NCBI RefSeq assembly: GCF_900186585.1
Contig: NZ_FYDD01000004.1
Span: 248,001-312,000, forward strand
DNA: 64,000 bases
Direction: 5' to 3'
Origin: Massiliimalia timonensis
GTDB taxonomy: Bacteria; Bacillota; Clostridia; Oscillospirales; Ruminococcaceae
The number at the start of each line of letters is the position of its first letter. Positions within the stretch are counted from its first letter, which is position 1. The notes beneath the pieces were generated by a model. It ran no database searches. It was not told the origin of the DNA and was given only the letters and a program-made list of their open reading frames with translations. Both the position numbers and the translations under genes were made by a program. Below, one piece after another: positions 36,481-44,753 of the stretch.

Positions 36481-38382
36481 TTACACCGCTGCCTTTTCTT
36501 TTTTAGCGATAGCGGAAACCTTTTCTGCATGAATCATCTCTGCTTTTGGGACCCGGAGCGCGCGGACTGCATTTAAAATCGCGATCACGGCAACACCCAC
36601 ATCGGCAAACACCGCCGCCCACATAGAGGCGATTCCCAACGCACCTAAAACCAGAACCAAGGCTTTGATTCCCAGCGCGAATACGATGTTTTGCCGAACG
36701 ATCCGCAGTGTTTTTTTAGAGATCCGCATTGCGGTTGGCAGTTTAGAGGGTTCATCTGTCATGATCACCACATCGGCCGCTTCAATCGCTGCATCTGAAC
36801 CAAGTCCGCCCATAGCGATCCCAATATCGGCCCGCGCAAGGACCGGCGCGTCGTTGATGCCGTCGCCCACATATGCAAGGTTGCCTTGTGTATGCTTTAA
36901 CAACGCTTCCATATTTTCCACTTTATCAGCGGGCAGAAGCTCGGTATAAGCGGCGTCTATCCCTAACGCAGAAGCTACCTTTTGCCCGACAGCCTTTGAA
37001 TCCCCGGTCAGCATTACTGTGTTGTGAACGCCGCAGGTTTTCAGGTCCCTAATGGCAAAAGCGGCGTCCGGCTTGATTTCGTCTTCGATCAGGATAGCGC
37101 CCGCAAAATTCCCGTCCAGCGCAAGATAAACGATTGTACCGGCTTGGTCAAGCGGTTCAAATGCAACCTGCTCCTGCTCCATCAGCTTGGCGTTTCCTGC
37201 TAAGATCATTTTGCCCTCTACCTGTGCTTTTATGCCGTGTCCGGCAACTTCTGTCACCGCTTGGATCCGGCTGGGTTCTATTTTCTTCCCATAGGCGGCG
37301 CGGATGGAACGGGAAATTGGATGGGAGGAGTCGTTTTCTGCATATGCGGCAAGCTCCAACAATTCTTCCCGAGTCATTCCTTGCGGGTAGATCCCGCTGA
37401 CCGCAAAATTTCCTTTGGTCAGTGTCCCGGTTTTATCAAACACAACGGTTTCAGTTTTGGCAAGGGCTTCCAGATAGTTGCTCCCCTTGATCAGGATACC
37501 GCATTTGGAGGCCCCGCCGATCCCGCCAAAAAAGCTGAGCGGGACAGAAATGACCAGCGCGCATGGGCAGGAAATTACTAGGAAGGTCAAGGCGCGTTCT
37601 ACCCAGATCGCAAAACTCTGCTGTAGCAGCAACGGCGGCAAAATTGCTAATACCACTGCGGCAAGCACGACAAACGGGGTGTAGTATTTTGCGAAACGGG
37701 TGATAAAAGCCTCTGATTTTGACTTTTTACTGCTCGCATTTTCTACAAGGTCCAGGATCTTGGATACTGTGGATTCGCCGTATTCCTTAGAAACCTGAAT
37801 ATGAAGCGTACCGGATTGGTTGATACATCCGCTGATCACGTCTGAGCCGGTGCTTACATCACGCGGGAGGGATTCGCCGGTCAGCGCCGAGGTATCCAGT
37901 GAGGAAACGCCCTCGGTGACAACACCGTCAAGCGGAACACGTTCCCCGGGCTTTACTACAATGGTTTCCCCGATAGTGACCTCTTCCGGGCCCACCTGTG
38001 AAACAGCGCCTTCCCGCAGCACATTGGCGTAGTCCGGACGAATATCCATTAGCCCGCTGATCGACCGGCGGGATTTGCTGACCGCATAGCTTTGGAACAG
38101 CTCCCCGACCTGATAAAACAGCATCACCGCGACCCCTTCGGCGTACTCGCCCAGACAAAGAGCGCCGATGGTAGCGACAGTCATCAGAAAATTTTCATCA
38201 AAGACCTGCCCATGCAGGATATTTGTAACCGCTTTCCACACGATATCCCAGCCGATAACCGCGTAACAAATCAGAAATCCGACCAGCGTACCAATTGGGG
38301 GAAGCGGTAAAAGCAGTGCCAAAATAAAAAGAACTGCCGCCGCAAGGATCCGGTAAAGTTGCTTTTTCTGTTTTCTGGTCAT
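36481..38382 (-). CDS. heavy-metal P1B-type ATPase (Zn/Cd/Pb type)
   Basis: A 633-residue metal exporter. It has the actuator loop ALTGESLPRDV, the transmembrane metal site SCPCALVISVP (near residue 272), the phosphorylation site DKTGTLTKG (near 315), and GDGINDAPVLARADIG. Helix 8 features suggest the Zn/Cd group, but this is less certain than the ATPase call. It has no N-terminal HMA domain; a separate HMA gene lies just upstream in the same operon. AAAGGAG precedes the ATG. Confidence 0.92.
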   Translation of the reverse strand: MTRKQKKQLYRILAAAVLFILALLLPLPPIGTLVGFLICYAVIGWDIVWKAVTNILHGQVFDENFLMTVATIGALCLGEYAEGVAVMLFYQVGELFQSYAVSKSRRSISGLMDIRPDYANVLREGAVSQVGPEEVTIGETIVVKPGERVPLDGVVTEGVSSLDTSALTGESLPRDVSTGSDVISGCINQSGTLHIQVSKEYGESTVSKILDLVENASSKKSKSEAFITRFAKYYTPFVVLAAVVLAILPPLLLQQSFAIWVERALTFLVISCPCALVISVPLSFFGGIGGASKCGILIKGSNYLEALAKTETVVFDKTGTLTKGNFAVSGIYPQGMTREELLELAAYAENDSSHPISRSIRAAYGKKIEPSRIQAVTEVAGHGIKAQVEGKMILAGNAKLMEQEQVAFEPLDQAGTIVYLALDGNFAGAILIEDEIKPDAAFAIRDLKTCGVHNTVMLTGDSKAVGQKVASALGIDAAYTELLPADKVENMEALLKHTQGNLAYVGDGINDAPVLARADIGIAMGGLGSDAAIEAADVVIMTDEPSKLPTAMRISKKTLRIVRQNIVFALGIKALVLVLGALGIASMWAAVFADVGVAVIAILNAVRALRVPKAEMIHAEKVSAIAKKEKAAV

Positions 38383-38440
38383 AATAGATCATTTCTCCTT
38401 TCGGTGACTGCACTGCGAAACAGCCTGCCGCAGTGTGATG

Positions 38441-38662
38441 TTACAGCTTTACTGTGACATCCGGTTCGATTTTTCGGATCAGCTGAACTGCTTCTGATAC
38501 AATCGTATCAAAACGGGCGTCATCTGCCTCTAAAACCATTTTCTGGCTTAAAAAGTTAACACTTGCATCTGCCACGCCATCTAATTTTTTGACTGCTTTC
38601 TCAATTTTAGCCGCGCAGTGCGCGCAATCCAAATCAATGAGCTTTATTGTTTTTTTCATCAT
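38441..38662 (-). CDS. stand-alone HMA metal-binding domain
   Basis: A 73-residue ferredoxin-like protein with the metal-binding loop LDCAHCAAKIEKAV (Cys13 and Cys16). Such domains are usually fused to the N-terminus of the ATPase; here it is a separate small protein, 58 bases upstream of the ATPase gene. It could deliver metal to the pump or bind it in the cytosol. Start at one of two tandem ATGs behind AGAGGAG. Confidence 0.9.
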   Translation of the reverse strand: MMKKTIKLIDLDCAHCAAKIEKAVKKLDGVADASVNFLSQKMVLEADDARFDTIVSEAVQLIRKIEPDVTVKL

Positions 38663-38692
38663 TAGTATCTCCTCTTTGAAGCAAAATATGTT

Positions 38693-38714
38693 CATATGAA
38701 TATTTATTCATATG
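38693..38714. promoter_or_regulatory. ArsR/SmtB-type operator
   Basis: CATATGAATA, two bases, then TATTCATATG form a perfect 22-bp palindrome. Its form matches the AT-rich ATTCATAT-type sites bound by SmtB/CzrA/CadC-family metal sensors. It lies just downstream of the promoter start, ideal for repression. No ArsR gene is in the window. Confidence 0.75.
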
Positions 38715-38727
38715 TTTCTTTAATACT

Positions 38728-38756
38728 AATATACGCAATTTTTAGGAAAAGGTCAA
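38728..38756 (-). promoter_or_regulatory. sigma-A promoter of the metal operon
   Basis: On the minus strand TTGACC (38756-38751) and TATATT (38733-38728) have a 17-base spacer. The start would be near 38721, seven bases before the operator palindrome. Confidence 0.8.
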
Positions 38757-38807
38757 GAGGTTTTTGGATTTTTGTCCAATAGGAACAGGAAATTGTCTTT
38801 TTGGAGC

Positions 38808-38843
38808 AAAAGGGTGTGCCCAACATATTGGACACACCCTTTT
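38808..38843 (-). terminator. terminator of the GNAT gene
   Basis: AAAAGGGTGTG pairs with CACACCCTTTT, with further G-C and wobble pairs on the minus strand, directly at the GNAT stop codon. Confidence 0.7.
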
Positions 38844-39297
38844 AGCCATTCCTTTTTCGGTAAACATCTTCCTGATGCACATCTTTTTCCCCTGTTTTTA
38901 TAAATCCAAATTGAGCGTATAGGCTCGCTGCGGCTGTATTGCCCGGCACTACGCTTAAAAAAATATCTTGGGGAGGATATTCTTTTGCGAGCCGTTGCAG
39001 GAGCCCTGCCAACGCCAGTTTTCCATACCCTTTCCCCTGATAAGCCGCATCGATCAACAGGCGATCCATCCACAGCCTGCCATACGGGGGATACTCCTCC
39101 AAAAAGAATCCGTACATCGCAAATCCCACCAGTTGTGCTCCGTCATAGATCCCTACCGGGTTCCAACGCCGGTCTTTGTCAGCTTCTGCTAAACAATCTG
39201 CGACCGGTTCAAGAAAAGATTCTTGTCCCAGAGCGGGAGAAAGACGGAGAATGCTGTCACGATTTGCTGAAGCGACAGGAATAAATTGTAATTTCAT
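38842..39297 (-). CDS. GNAT-family N-acetyltransferase
   Basis: A 151-residue acetyltransferase. The acetyl-CoA loop is YQGKGYGKLALAGLL (about residues 86-100), preceded by the strand LWMDRLLIDAA and followed by the C-terminal NTAAASLYAQFGFIKTGEK. This pattern resembles the spermine/spermidine acetyltransferase BltD/PaiA group, but the acceptor cannot be assigned. It is monocistronic and divergent from the AraC gene. Confidence 0.85.
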   Translation of the reverse strand: MKLQFIPVASANRDSILRLSPALGQESFLEPVADCLAEADKDRRWNPVGIYDGAQLVGFAMYGFFLEEYPPYGRLWMDRLLIDAAYQGKGYGKLALAGLLQRLAKEYPPQDIFLSVVPGNTAAASLYAQFGFIKTGEKDVHQEDVYRKRNG

Positions 39298-39339
39298 AAA
39301 AACCTCCGAAAGCTTTTGGGGCAGTTTGCTTCTTTATTT

Positions 39340-39368
39340 ATGGTAGCATAGCCGGGATCCTTTTTCAA
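39340..39368 (-). promoter_or_regulatory. promoter of the GNAT gene
   Basis: On the minus strand TTGAAA (39368-39363) and TACCAT (39345-39340) are 17 bases apart. It is back to back with the AraC promoter. Confidence 0.55.
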
Positions 39369-39382
39369 GGCCGCGTATGGGA

Positions 39383-39411
39383 TTGATAAAATAAACCTTC
39401 CATTATATAAT
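39383..39411 (+). promoter_or_regulatory. promoter of the AraC-type gene
   Basis: TTGATA at 39383-39388 and TATAAT at 39406-39411 have a 17-base spacer, 23 bases before the GTG start. Confidence 0.75.
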
Positions 39412-39433
39412 AACAGCAGAGGGAGGTGGTCTG

Positions 39434-40390
39434 GTGCAAGAGAAAAGACCGCATTATTTTGTAAAATCACAGGGAAAAGTTCTAACCCCAGTTCAAATGC
39501 CGGATGGAACCAGAGAATACCGGGTAAGCGGCGGCAATATGCGGGTATTTTCCGTTTGGCCGGGAATTGATTTGATCTATCAAAATTTTTCCGTCAAAGA
39601 ATGTGAATGCTCGCTAGAAGTTTCCGGGGAATTTTTGGGGATCAGTTATTGCCACATGGGACAGGAAGAATGCGAATGGGTCTGCGGGGACCATCTATAT
39701 TTAGGCGCCGGGGATCTTAGTATCACCCGCATGGAAAACAGGCAGCCGCCCTTTTATTTTCCGGAGGAGCGCTACCAGGGCATTGTGCTGATGCTGGATT
39801 TGGGGATCTTGAGAGAAATTCCTCTGCCGATCTTAGGGGAATATCCGCTTTCCCTTGCTGATAAATTTTGCAAAGGGCGCCATTTTTTTGCCATGCGGGC
39901 AAACTCGCACATCGTCCATATTTTTTCTGAACTTTATGAGATACCGGAGGATGTACGCGATGAATACTGCAAAATAAAAACGCTGGAGCTGCTTATGTTC
40001 TTGTATTTGACAGATCCTGCCAAAGAACGCCAGCTGGATAAGATCACAAAGGAACAGATCAATATCGTAAAGGCGGTAAGGGAACGGTTGTGTGAGGATC
40101 TGTCGCAGGATCCGACGATCGAGCAGCTTGCCCGTGAATTTTGTGTTAGTCCCACCGCGTTAAAGGCGAACTTTAAGTTGATTTACCGCTCTTCTTTGAA
40201 GGAGTATCTGCGCAGGAAACGGATGGAACATGCCGCCCAGTTGCTGCGTACAGAGCATATTCCGGTTTCGGAGATTGCCCGGCAGGTAGGATATGCCAGC
40301 CAAAGCAAGTTTTCGGCTGCATTTAAAACAGCGTTTGGATCGTCGCCCATGGAATACCGAAAAAAGTGTGTCCATGATAGGAATATTTAA
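39434..40390 (+). CDS. AraC-family transcriptional regulator
   Basis: A 318-residue regulator. The C-terminal ~100 residues hold two helix-turn-helix units: PTIEQLAREFCVSPTALKAN and HIPVSEIARQVGYASQSKFS, followed by FKTAFGSSPMEYRKK. The N-terminal ~200 residues are a ligand or oligomerisation domain without a motif I recognise. The start is GTG behind GGGAGGTGG. Possible targets are the divergent GNAT gene or the convergent TSUP permease, whose stop codons overlap this gene by four bases. Confidence 0.88.
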   Translation: MQEKRPHYFVKSQGKVLTPVQMPDGTREYRVSGGNMRVFSVWPGIDLIYQNFSVKECECSLEVSGEFLGISYCHMGQEECEWVCGDHLYLGAGDLSITRMENRQPPFYFPEERYQGIVLMLDLGILREIPLPILGEYPLSLADKFCKGRHFFAMRANSHIVHIFSELYEIPEDVRDEYCKIKTLELLMFLYLTDPAKERQLDKITKEQINIVKAVRERLCEDLSQDPTIEQLAREFCVSPTALKANFKLIYRSSLKEYLRRKRMEHAAQLLRTEHIPVSEIARQVGYASQSKFSAAFKTAFGSSPMEYRKKCVHDRNI

Positions 40391-41178
40391 CAGACGTATA
40401 AAAAGCGAAGCAGATTATAAATATTGATGCAGACAATTACTGCCATCAATCCCATGAAGATCCGTTCCACAGCCTGGTTCTTCATTTTTTTGACCACCGC
40501 GCTGCCAATCAGCGCTCCCAGCACGCCGCCGATTCCCATTACGAAGAGTGTCAGCCATGAAAAATCAGGCACGGTGCGGGTCGCCAAAGAAAACAGTAAA
40601 CTTGCTACCTGAGAAAACCAGATCACATACAGCGAATTTTTGGCCGCGGTCTTTGCCTCCATGGAAAAGAAGAAATATAAAACTGCAATATTGATCGGGC
40701 CGCCGCCGATCCCTAAAAATGAGGACACCATCCCAAGCCCCAGGCCGATCAAAAAACAAATGGATAGTCTCTCCACATGCATGGCATGGATCTTTTCCTT
40801 ATATCGGATGTAAAAGATCACGCCTATTGTGATGACTAAAAGTAACCCAGCCTGTACGGCACCTACTAGGTTTTCTTCCGATACCATTTGGCGGATCAGG
40901 TCAAACACCCACTTTCCAACGATTCCGCCGATCGCGCCGCCCACTGCCAGCGGTGTGGAATGGCGTTTGTCCACTTGGACCCCGTTATTCCGTCCGCGCA
41001 GCAGCGAAACAGTCGCCATAATTAAAACCGTGCAGCCTGACAAAAAACTGATCGTACTAACCGACAGTAGGCCGGTTGCATCAAGTACCGGCTTGATGAT
41101 CACCCCACCGCCGATCCCACTGATAGAGCCGATCGTTGATGCGAGCAAGCTGATTAGAAAAAATAATATCCCTGTCAA
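40387..41178 (-). CDS. TSUP-family (TauE/SafE) anion permease
   Basis: A 263-residue membrane protein with about eight helices in two repeats. The twin glycine motifs SISGIGGGVIIKPVL (N-terminal half) and SFLGIGGGPINIAVL (C-terminal half) define the sulfite/sulfonate/thiosulfate exporter family. The actual anion is unknown. A sulfatase operon 7 kb away makes sulfite or sulfate export conceivable, but this is only a guess. Confidence 0.88.
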   Translation of the reverse strand: MTGILFFLISLLASTIGSISGIGGGVIIKPVLDATGLLSVSTISFLSGCTVLIMATVSLLRGRNNGVQVDKRHSTPLAVGGAIGGIVGKWVFDLIRQMVSEENLVGAVQAGLLLVITIGVIFYIRYKEKIHAMHVERLSICFLIGLGLGMVSSFLGIGGGPINIAVLYFFFSMEAKTAAKNSLYVIWFSQVASLLFSLATRTVPDFSWLTLFVMGIGGVLGALIGSAVVKKMKNQAVERIFMGLMAVIVCINIYNLLRFLYVC

Positions 41179-41264
41179 TTTTCTTCCCTCAAATCTTATT
41201 CCAGTATACAGCGCAGGCTATTCCCGATCGTGAAGCTTCGGATTTCAGCGCTGAGATCAAACTT

Positions 41265-41294
41265 ATTATACCATGAAAACTCTGTTTTGACCAA
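41265..41294 (-). promoter_or_regulatory. promoter of the TSUP gene
   Basis: On the minus strand TTGGTC (41294-41289) and TATAAT (41270-41265) are separated by 18 bases, about 87 bases before the gene. Confidence 0.55.
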
Positions 41295-41468
41295 TTTCCC
41301 TGTTTCCGTTTTTTTAGCCGCCTTGTATTGCGCGCTCTACCCTATTCCTTTTCAAGTAAAATTTTTAGAGTGCCGCTTATTTTGTTTAGACGGAATAAAT
41401 ATCCAAATTTGCAGTATAAAATTTGGATACCGGGTCAAAATAATGAAAAATAAAGGGAAAGAGAAAAA

Positions 41469-41750
41469 ATGTCCAATATGTTTTGTTTCCAGTGTCAGCA
41501 AACTTCAGGCAATAAAGGCTGCGTACGTACTGGCGTATGTAGAAAACAGCCGGAAACCGCTAATTTGCAGGACGATTTGATCTATGAACTGATCCGACTG
41601 ACAGAGGCGGCGGAAGAAACCCAAAATTATACTAAAACAGCAGAACGCCTAATGATCGATAGATTGTTCACTACTCTGATAAACGATAATTATCTTTTTA
41701 TTTTTGATACCAGCAAAGGGTCGATTTATAGATTTCCTTGGCAGGTATGA
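41469..41750 (+). pseudogene. 5' fragment of a hybrid cluster protein gene
   Basis: The 93-residue product starts MFCFQCQQTSGNKGC, then GVCRKQPETANLQDDLIYEL, the N-terminal iron-sulfur cysteine motif of the hybrid cluster (prismane) protein, normally about 540 residues. Similarity fades around residue 77 (RLFTTLINDNY) and no continuation appears in any frame downstream. The hybrid-cluster domain is missing, so the enzyme cannot work. The start has GGGAAAGAG ahead. It could still bind one cluster as a small protein, but a remnant is more likely. Confidence 0.8.
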
Positions 41751-41799
41751 TTCTTTTCCGGACTATGTTAAGTGGAAAGAATGATGTGTCGAATGGTCA

Positions 41800-41828
41800 T
41801 TGAACCAATCTTTTGACTATGGTATAAT
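41800..41828 (+). promoter_or_regulatory. strong promoter of the structured RNA
   Basis: TTGAAC at 41800-41805 and TATAAT at 41823-41828 are exactly 17 bases apart. The start is expected near 41835. Confidence 0.75.
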
Positions 41829-41834
41829 AACGTT

Positions 41835-41995
41835 AAACAGGCTTCAGAGCGAAGGTTTTTGGTCTTGCCTTTCGGGGAAAACAACAAGCGAAAGAATCAG
41901 GCATCTTGTTCATTGCTTTGTCTGTGAATGGCAAAATACGCCTTTTCGTTCATACTAAAAAACGATTCAGCACCCATATTTATGGGTGTTTTTTT
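41835..41995 (+). ncRNA. unidentified structured small RNA or attenuator leader
   Basis: Between a strong promoter and a strong terminator lie about 135 bases with no convincing reading frame. Possible stems are CTTC/GAAG (41842-41854), TGCCTTTCG (41866-41874) with CGAAAG (41889-41894) and GGCA (41900-41903), and TTGTTCATT with AATGGCAA (about 41907-41935). It does not match tmRNA, T-box or SRP RNA by eye; 6S RNA or another known class cannot be excluded. It could be a free small RNA or the leader of the kinase operon 70 bases downstream. Confidence 0.55.
41971..41995 (+). terminator. intrinsic terminator of the structured RNA
   Basis: CACCCATA (41971-41978) pairs with TATGGGTG (41981-41988), followed by seven T residues. 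Confidence 0.88.
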
Positions 41996-42065
41996 CTGCC
42001 TTTTTCCCTGAATGATAAAGCGTAATATTTTACGTTTTGCTGACTTGTCTTTAGGAGATTGGCAT

Positions 42066-43853
42066 ATGATAAAAAAGAAAAATAAGTTCCGTTATTTTAG
42101 TGTAAACACGAAAATATTTGTTTCCTATGTACCGATCCTTCTTATGTTGATTTGTATTGGATTTGGAGTGTTTCGTTCTGTATTGCAGATCAATGCGATG
42201 AAAAAAATCTGTATAAGCCGTGTCAGTGAGCTGCAACAGATTTCTGATAAAATGGAATATATCCATCAAAATACAATCAATATCTCGAACGTGTACCTGT
42301 TTAACGAAACGATTCAGAATTTTTTGAATTATCCTGATACAGAAACCCAGTTTGAGCAGTCACGACGTTATACTCGGGCCAGAACGACCCTGACAGAACA
42401 ACACAGTATTTTTTATAATATTCCATTTTACACTACAATTTATGGATTCCGTGAGGAGGCTTATGTCACCAATTCCCCTTACGGAAATCGGGAAACAGAC
42501 AAAAAGCGGGTGTCAGAATACCAAAAAATGATAGAAGGTCAATACAGCCAGCTATATTGGGCTGATGTAAAAAATGCGAAAGGCGACATAGTTTTAACGG
42601 CAGCCCGATATATTTTTGATCCAAGCAATGGGGAAACTCTGGGAATGATTTTCTTTGATTTTGCGGAATCCCTATTTTCCCAAACCTTTCAAAAGTCCCT
42701 TCAAAATAATGAAACCATCTCCCTGATTTGGGAGAATGGGCAAATCATTTCCTCTTCTGACCCGGACAGAGCAGAGAAGGCTTTTGCGGGGAAAGATCTT
42801 TTGGATAAGATGGAGGGGTATTCCAGCGGATATTTTCATGATACAGAACAAGAGGAATTAGTTTGTTTTGCGAAATATGCGGGCTGGGATCTCTATATTG
42901 TCAAGACAGAACCGTATCAAGAGGTGATCAGTACCCTTTCCGAACCGGATTTATATTTAGCAGTCTTGATTGTTACTGTGATTGTAGTGTTTACTTTAGT
43001 TACGATTTTACTGTCGCACTATATTTCCCAGCCGTTGAAAGCTTTGACTAGAGAAGTGGGGCGATTCCATAACCGCACTGAAAAACCGAACAGCCGCCGC
43101 CTTATGGTAAAGGGAGATGAGATTTTTTATTTGCGGGAAGAATATTATAAGCTTCAGCAAAGGATCGACTCCCTGATCGAACAGACGATCAAAGAACAGG
43201 AAAGCAAGCGGGAATATGAAATGAAGGCGCTTCAGAACCAGATCAACCCACATTTCTTATATAATACGCTGCTGTCACTGCGTTTTTTGAATAGAATAGG
43301 GGAACGCCAAAAGTTGGATCAAACGATTCTAGCCTTAGTTCGTCTGCTTTCCAATCTGTTTGAAAAGGAGGCTTCTTCTCATACGATCCGTGAAGAGCTT
43401 GAATTGCTGCAAGATTACATTTTGATTCAGCAGACGCGCTACGGTAATAATTTTGATGTAGAATATCACTGTACAGAGGAGGTTTTGGACTGTAAAATAG
43501 AAAAATTGATTTTACAACCGTTGGTGGAAAATGCGATTTTCCATGGGATCTCCAGTTATGAAGACGGAGGACAAATTAAAATTTCTATTTGCCGGCAGGA
43601 TACTCAAGTGAAAATTAAAATTTGGGATAATGGGGTAGGGTTGGAAAACAGCTGCCAGCCTTCAGAACATACGGTACAGATTAAACACGGGATAGGTTTG
43701 GATAATGTTAAAAAACGCCTGTACTTAATGTACGGGGAAAAATATCATCTGGACCTCTTTACTCCGACGGAAGGCGGCACAGCCGCGCTGTTGGAGATCC
43801 CCTATCAAAAAGAGGAAAAGGAGGAGCCCTATGCTAAAGGTGATGATTGTTGA
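42066..43853 (+). CDS. sensor histidine kinase, YesM type
   Basis: A 595-residue membrane kinase. Transmembrane helices lie near residues 18-40 and 296-318, bracketing an extracellular sensor domain of about 250 residues. A HAMP linker follows, then the His_kinase motif with His near 395 in QINPHFLYNTL, and an HATPase domain (LVENAIFHGI near 486, later DNGVGL and GIGLDNVKKRL). The ATG at 42066 has AGGAGA ahead. It overlaps its response regulator by 23 bases. Such kinases sense extracellular carbohydrates. Confidence 0.94.
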   Translation: MIKKKNKFRYFSVNTKIFVSYVPILLMLICIGFGVFRSVLQINAMKKICISRVSELQQISDKMEYIHQNTINISNVYLFNETIQNFLNYPDTETQFEQSRRYTRARTTLTEQHSIFYNIPFYTTIYGFREEAYVTNSPYGNRETDKKRVSEYQKMIEGQYSQLYWADVKNAKGDIVLTAARYIFDPSNGETLGMIFFDFAESLFSQTFQKSLQNNETISLIWENGQIISSSDPDRAEKAFAGKDLLDKMEGYSSGYFHDTEQEELVCFAKYAGWDLYIVKTEPYQEVISTLSEPDLYLAVLIVTVIVVFTLVTILLSHYISQPLKALTREVGRFHNRTEKPNSRRLMVKGDEIFYLREEYYKLQQRIDSLIEQTIKEQESKREYEMKALQNQINPHFLYNTLLSLRFLNRIGERQKLDQTILALVRLLSNLFEKEASSHTIREELELLQDYILIQQTRYGNNFDVEYHCTEEVLDCKIEKLILQPLVENAIFHGISSYEDGGQIKISICRQDTQVKIKIWDNGVGLENSCQPSEHTVQIKHGIGLDNVKKRLYLMYGEKYHLDLFTPTEGGTAALLEIPYQKEEKEEPYAKGDDC

Positions 43854-44586
43854 TGATGAAAAGCCGATTCGGCAATGGTTTGAATTTATTCTGCGGGATA
43901 TTCCAGATATGGATATTCATATCATCGGTTCCTATCCGAACGGGCAGGTTGCTTTAAAGGCTTGTGAAACAGAATTGCCGGATGTTATTTTCTGCGATAT
44001 TATCATGCCTGTTATGAATGGGATCGAACTGATCAGGCAGGCAAAGGAACGTTATCCTTCAGTAGAAGTTTTGATCCTAAGCAACTTTGGGGATTTTGAT
44101 TATGTCTATCAAGGGCTTCGTTACGGCGCTTTTGATTATCTGCTTAAAGCAAAGTCGGATGACAGTGATATTGTACGGGTCATGCATGAACTTCAGGATA
44201 AATTGCAGGAAAGGCGCCGGTTGGAAAATAGCGGCGCTTCGGACCAAGAAGAATATTCTCACGGGATCGTTAACCAACTGATTCAATATATTCGGGAAAA
44301 CTACGACAAACCGATCCGTTTGTCGTCTTTGGCACAGAAATTCAATTACCATCCGGATTACCTGTCACAGATTTTTAAACAGTATACTGGAAAAACATTT
44401 GGGGCTTACCTTACAGATATTCGGATAGAACAGGCAAAATACTTAATGGACCACGGGGTAAGCCGGGTCAAAGATATTGCGGCTATGGTGGGATATTCCA
44501 ATGAAATGTATTTTTCTACTGCATTTAAAAAAAGCACGGGAATGTCTCCGACAAATTATCTGCACCGGCTAAAGGAGGAGATATAA
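43831..44586 (+). CDS. response regulator, YesN/AraC type
   Basis: A 251-residue regulator: receiver domain at residues 1-120 with phospho-acceptor Asp56 in IFCDIIMP, then an AraC-type DNA-binding domain (about 150-250) with IRLSSLAQKFNYHPDYLSQI and RVKDIAAMVGYSNEMYFSTA. It starts inside the kinase gene behind AAAAGGAGGA, so translation is coupled. It probably activates the following ABC-sulfatase operon. Confidence 0.94.
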   Translation: MLKVMIVDDEKPIRQWFEFILRDIPDMDIHIIGSYPNGQVALKACETELPDVIFCDIIMPVMNGIELIRQAKERYPSVEVLILSNFGDFDYVYQGLRYGAFDYLLKAKSDDSDIVRVMHELQDKLQERRRLENSGASDQEEYSHGIVNQLIQYIRENYDKPIRLSSLAQKFNYHPDYLSQIFKQYTGKTFGAYLTDIRIEQAKYLMDHGVSRVKDIAAMVGYSNEMYFSTAFKKSTGMSPTNYLHRLKEEI

Positions 44587-44614
44587 GATTTTTATTAAAA
44601 CATAAGAAAAATAT

Positions 44615-44674
44615 AAAAAAACAGCGGTGTTCATGAAAGCTACTAAGATTTTTTTATGAATACCGCTGTTTTTT
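44615..44674 (+). terminator. long-stem terminator after the two-component genes
   Basis: AACAGCGGTGTTCAT (44619-44633) pairs with ATGAATACCGCTGTT (44656-44670), with one mismatch and a 22-base loop, followed by T residues. Confidence 0.8.
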
Positions 44675-44677
44675 GTG

Positions 44678-44737
44678 TTCATTATCCAAATAAGAATCTT
44701 TATAATGAACTTATTCCAAAAAGAAACGGAATAAGTT
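44678..44737 (+). promoter_or_regulatory. promoter with adjacent inverted repeat before the binding-protein gene
   Basis: A -10 box TATAAT lies at 44701-44706 with TTCATT 17 bases upstream, a weak -35 as expected for an activated promoter. Directly after it AACTTATTCC (44708-44717) and GGAATAAGTT (44728-44737) form a perfect inverted repeat with a 10-base gap. It could be a regulator site or a 5' mRNA hairpin. Confidence 0.5.
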
Positions 44738-44753
44738 GAAAGGAGTAGGGATT

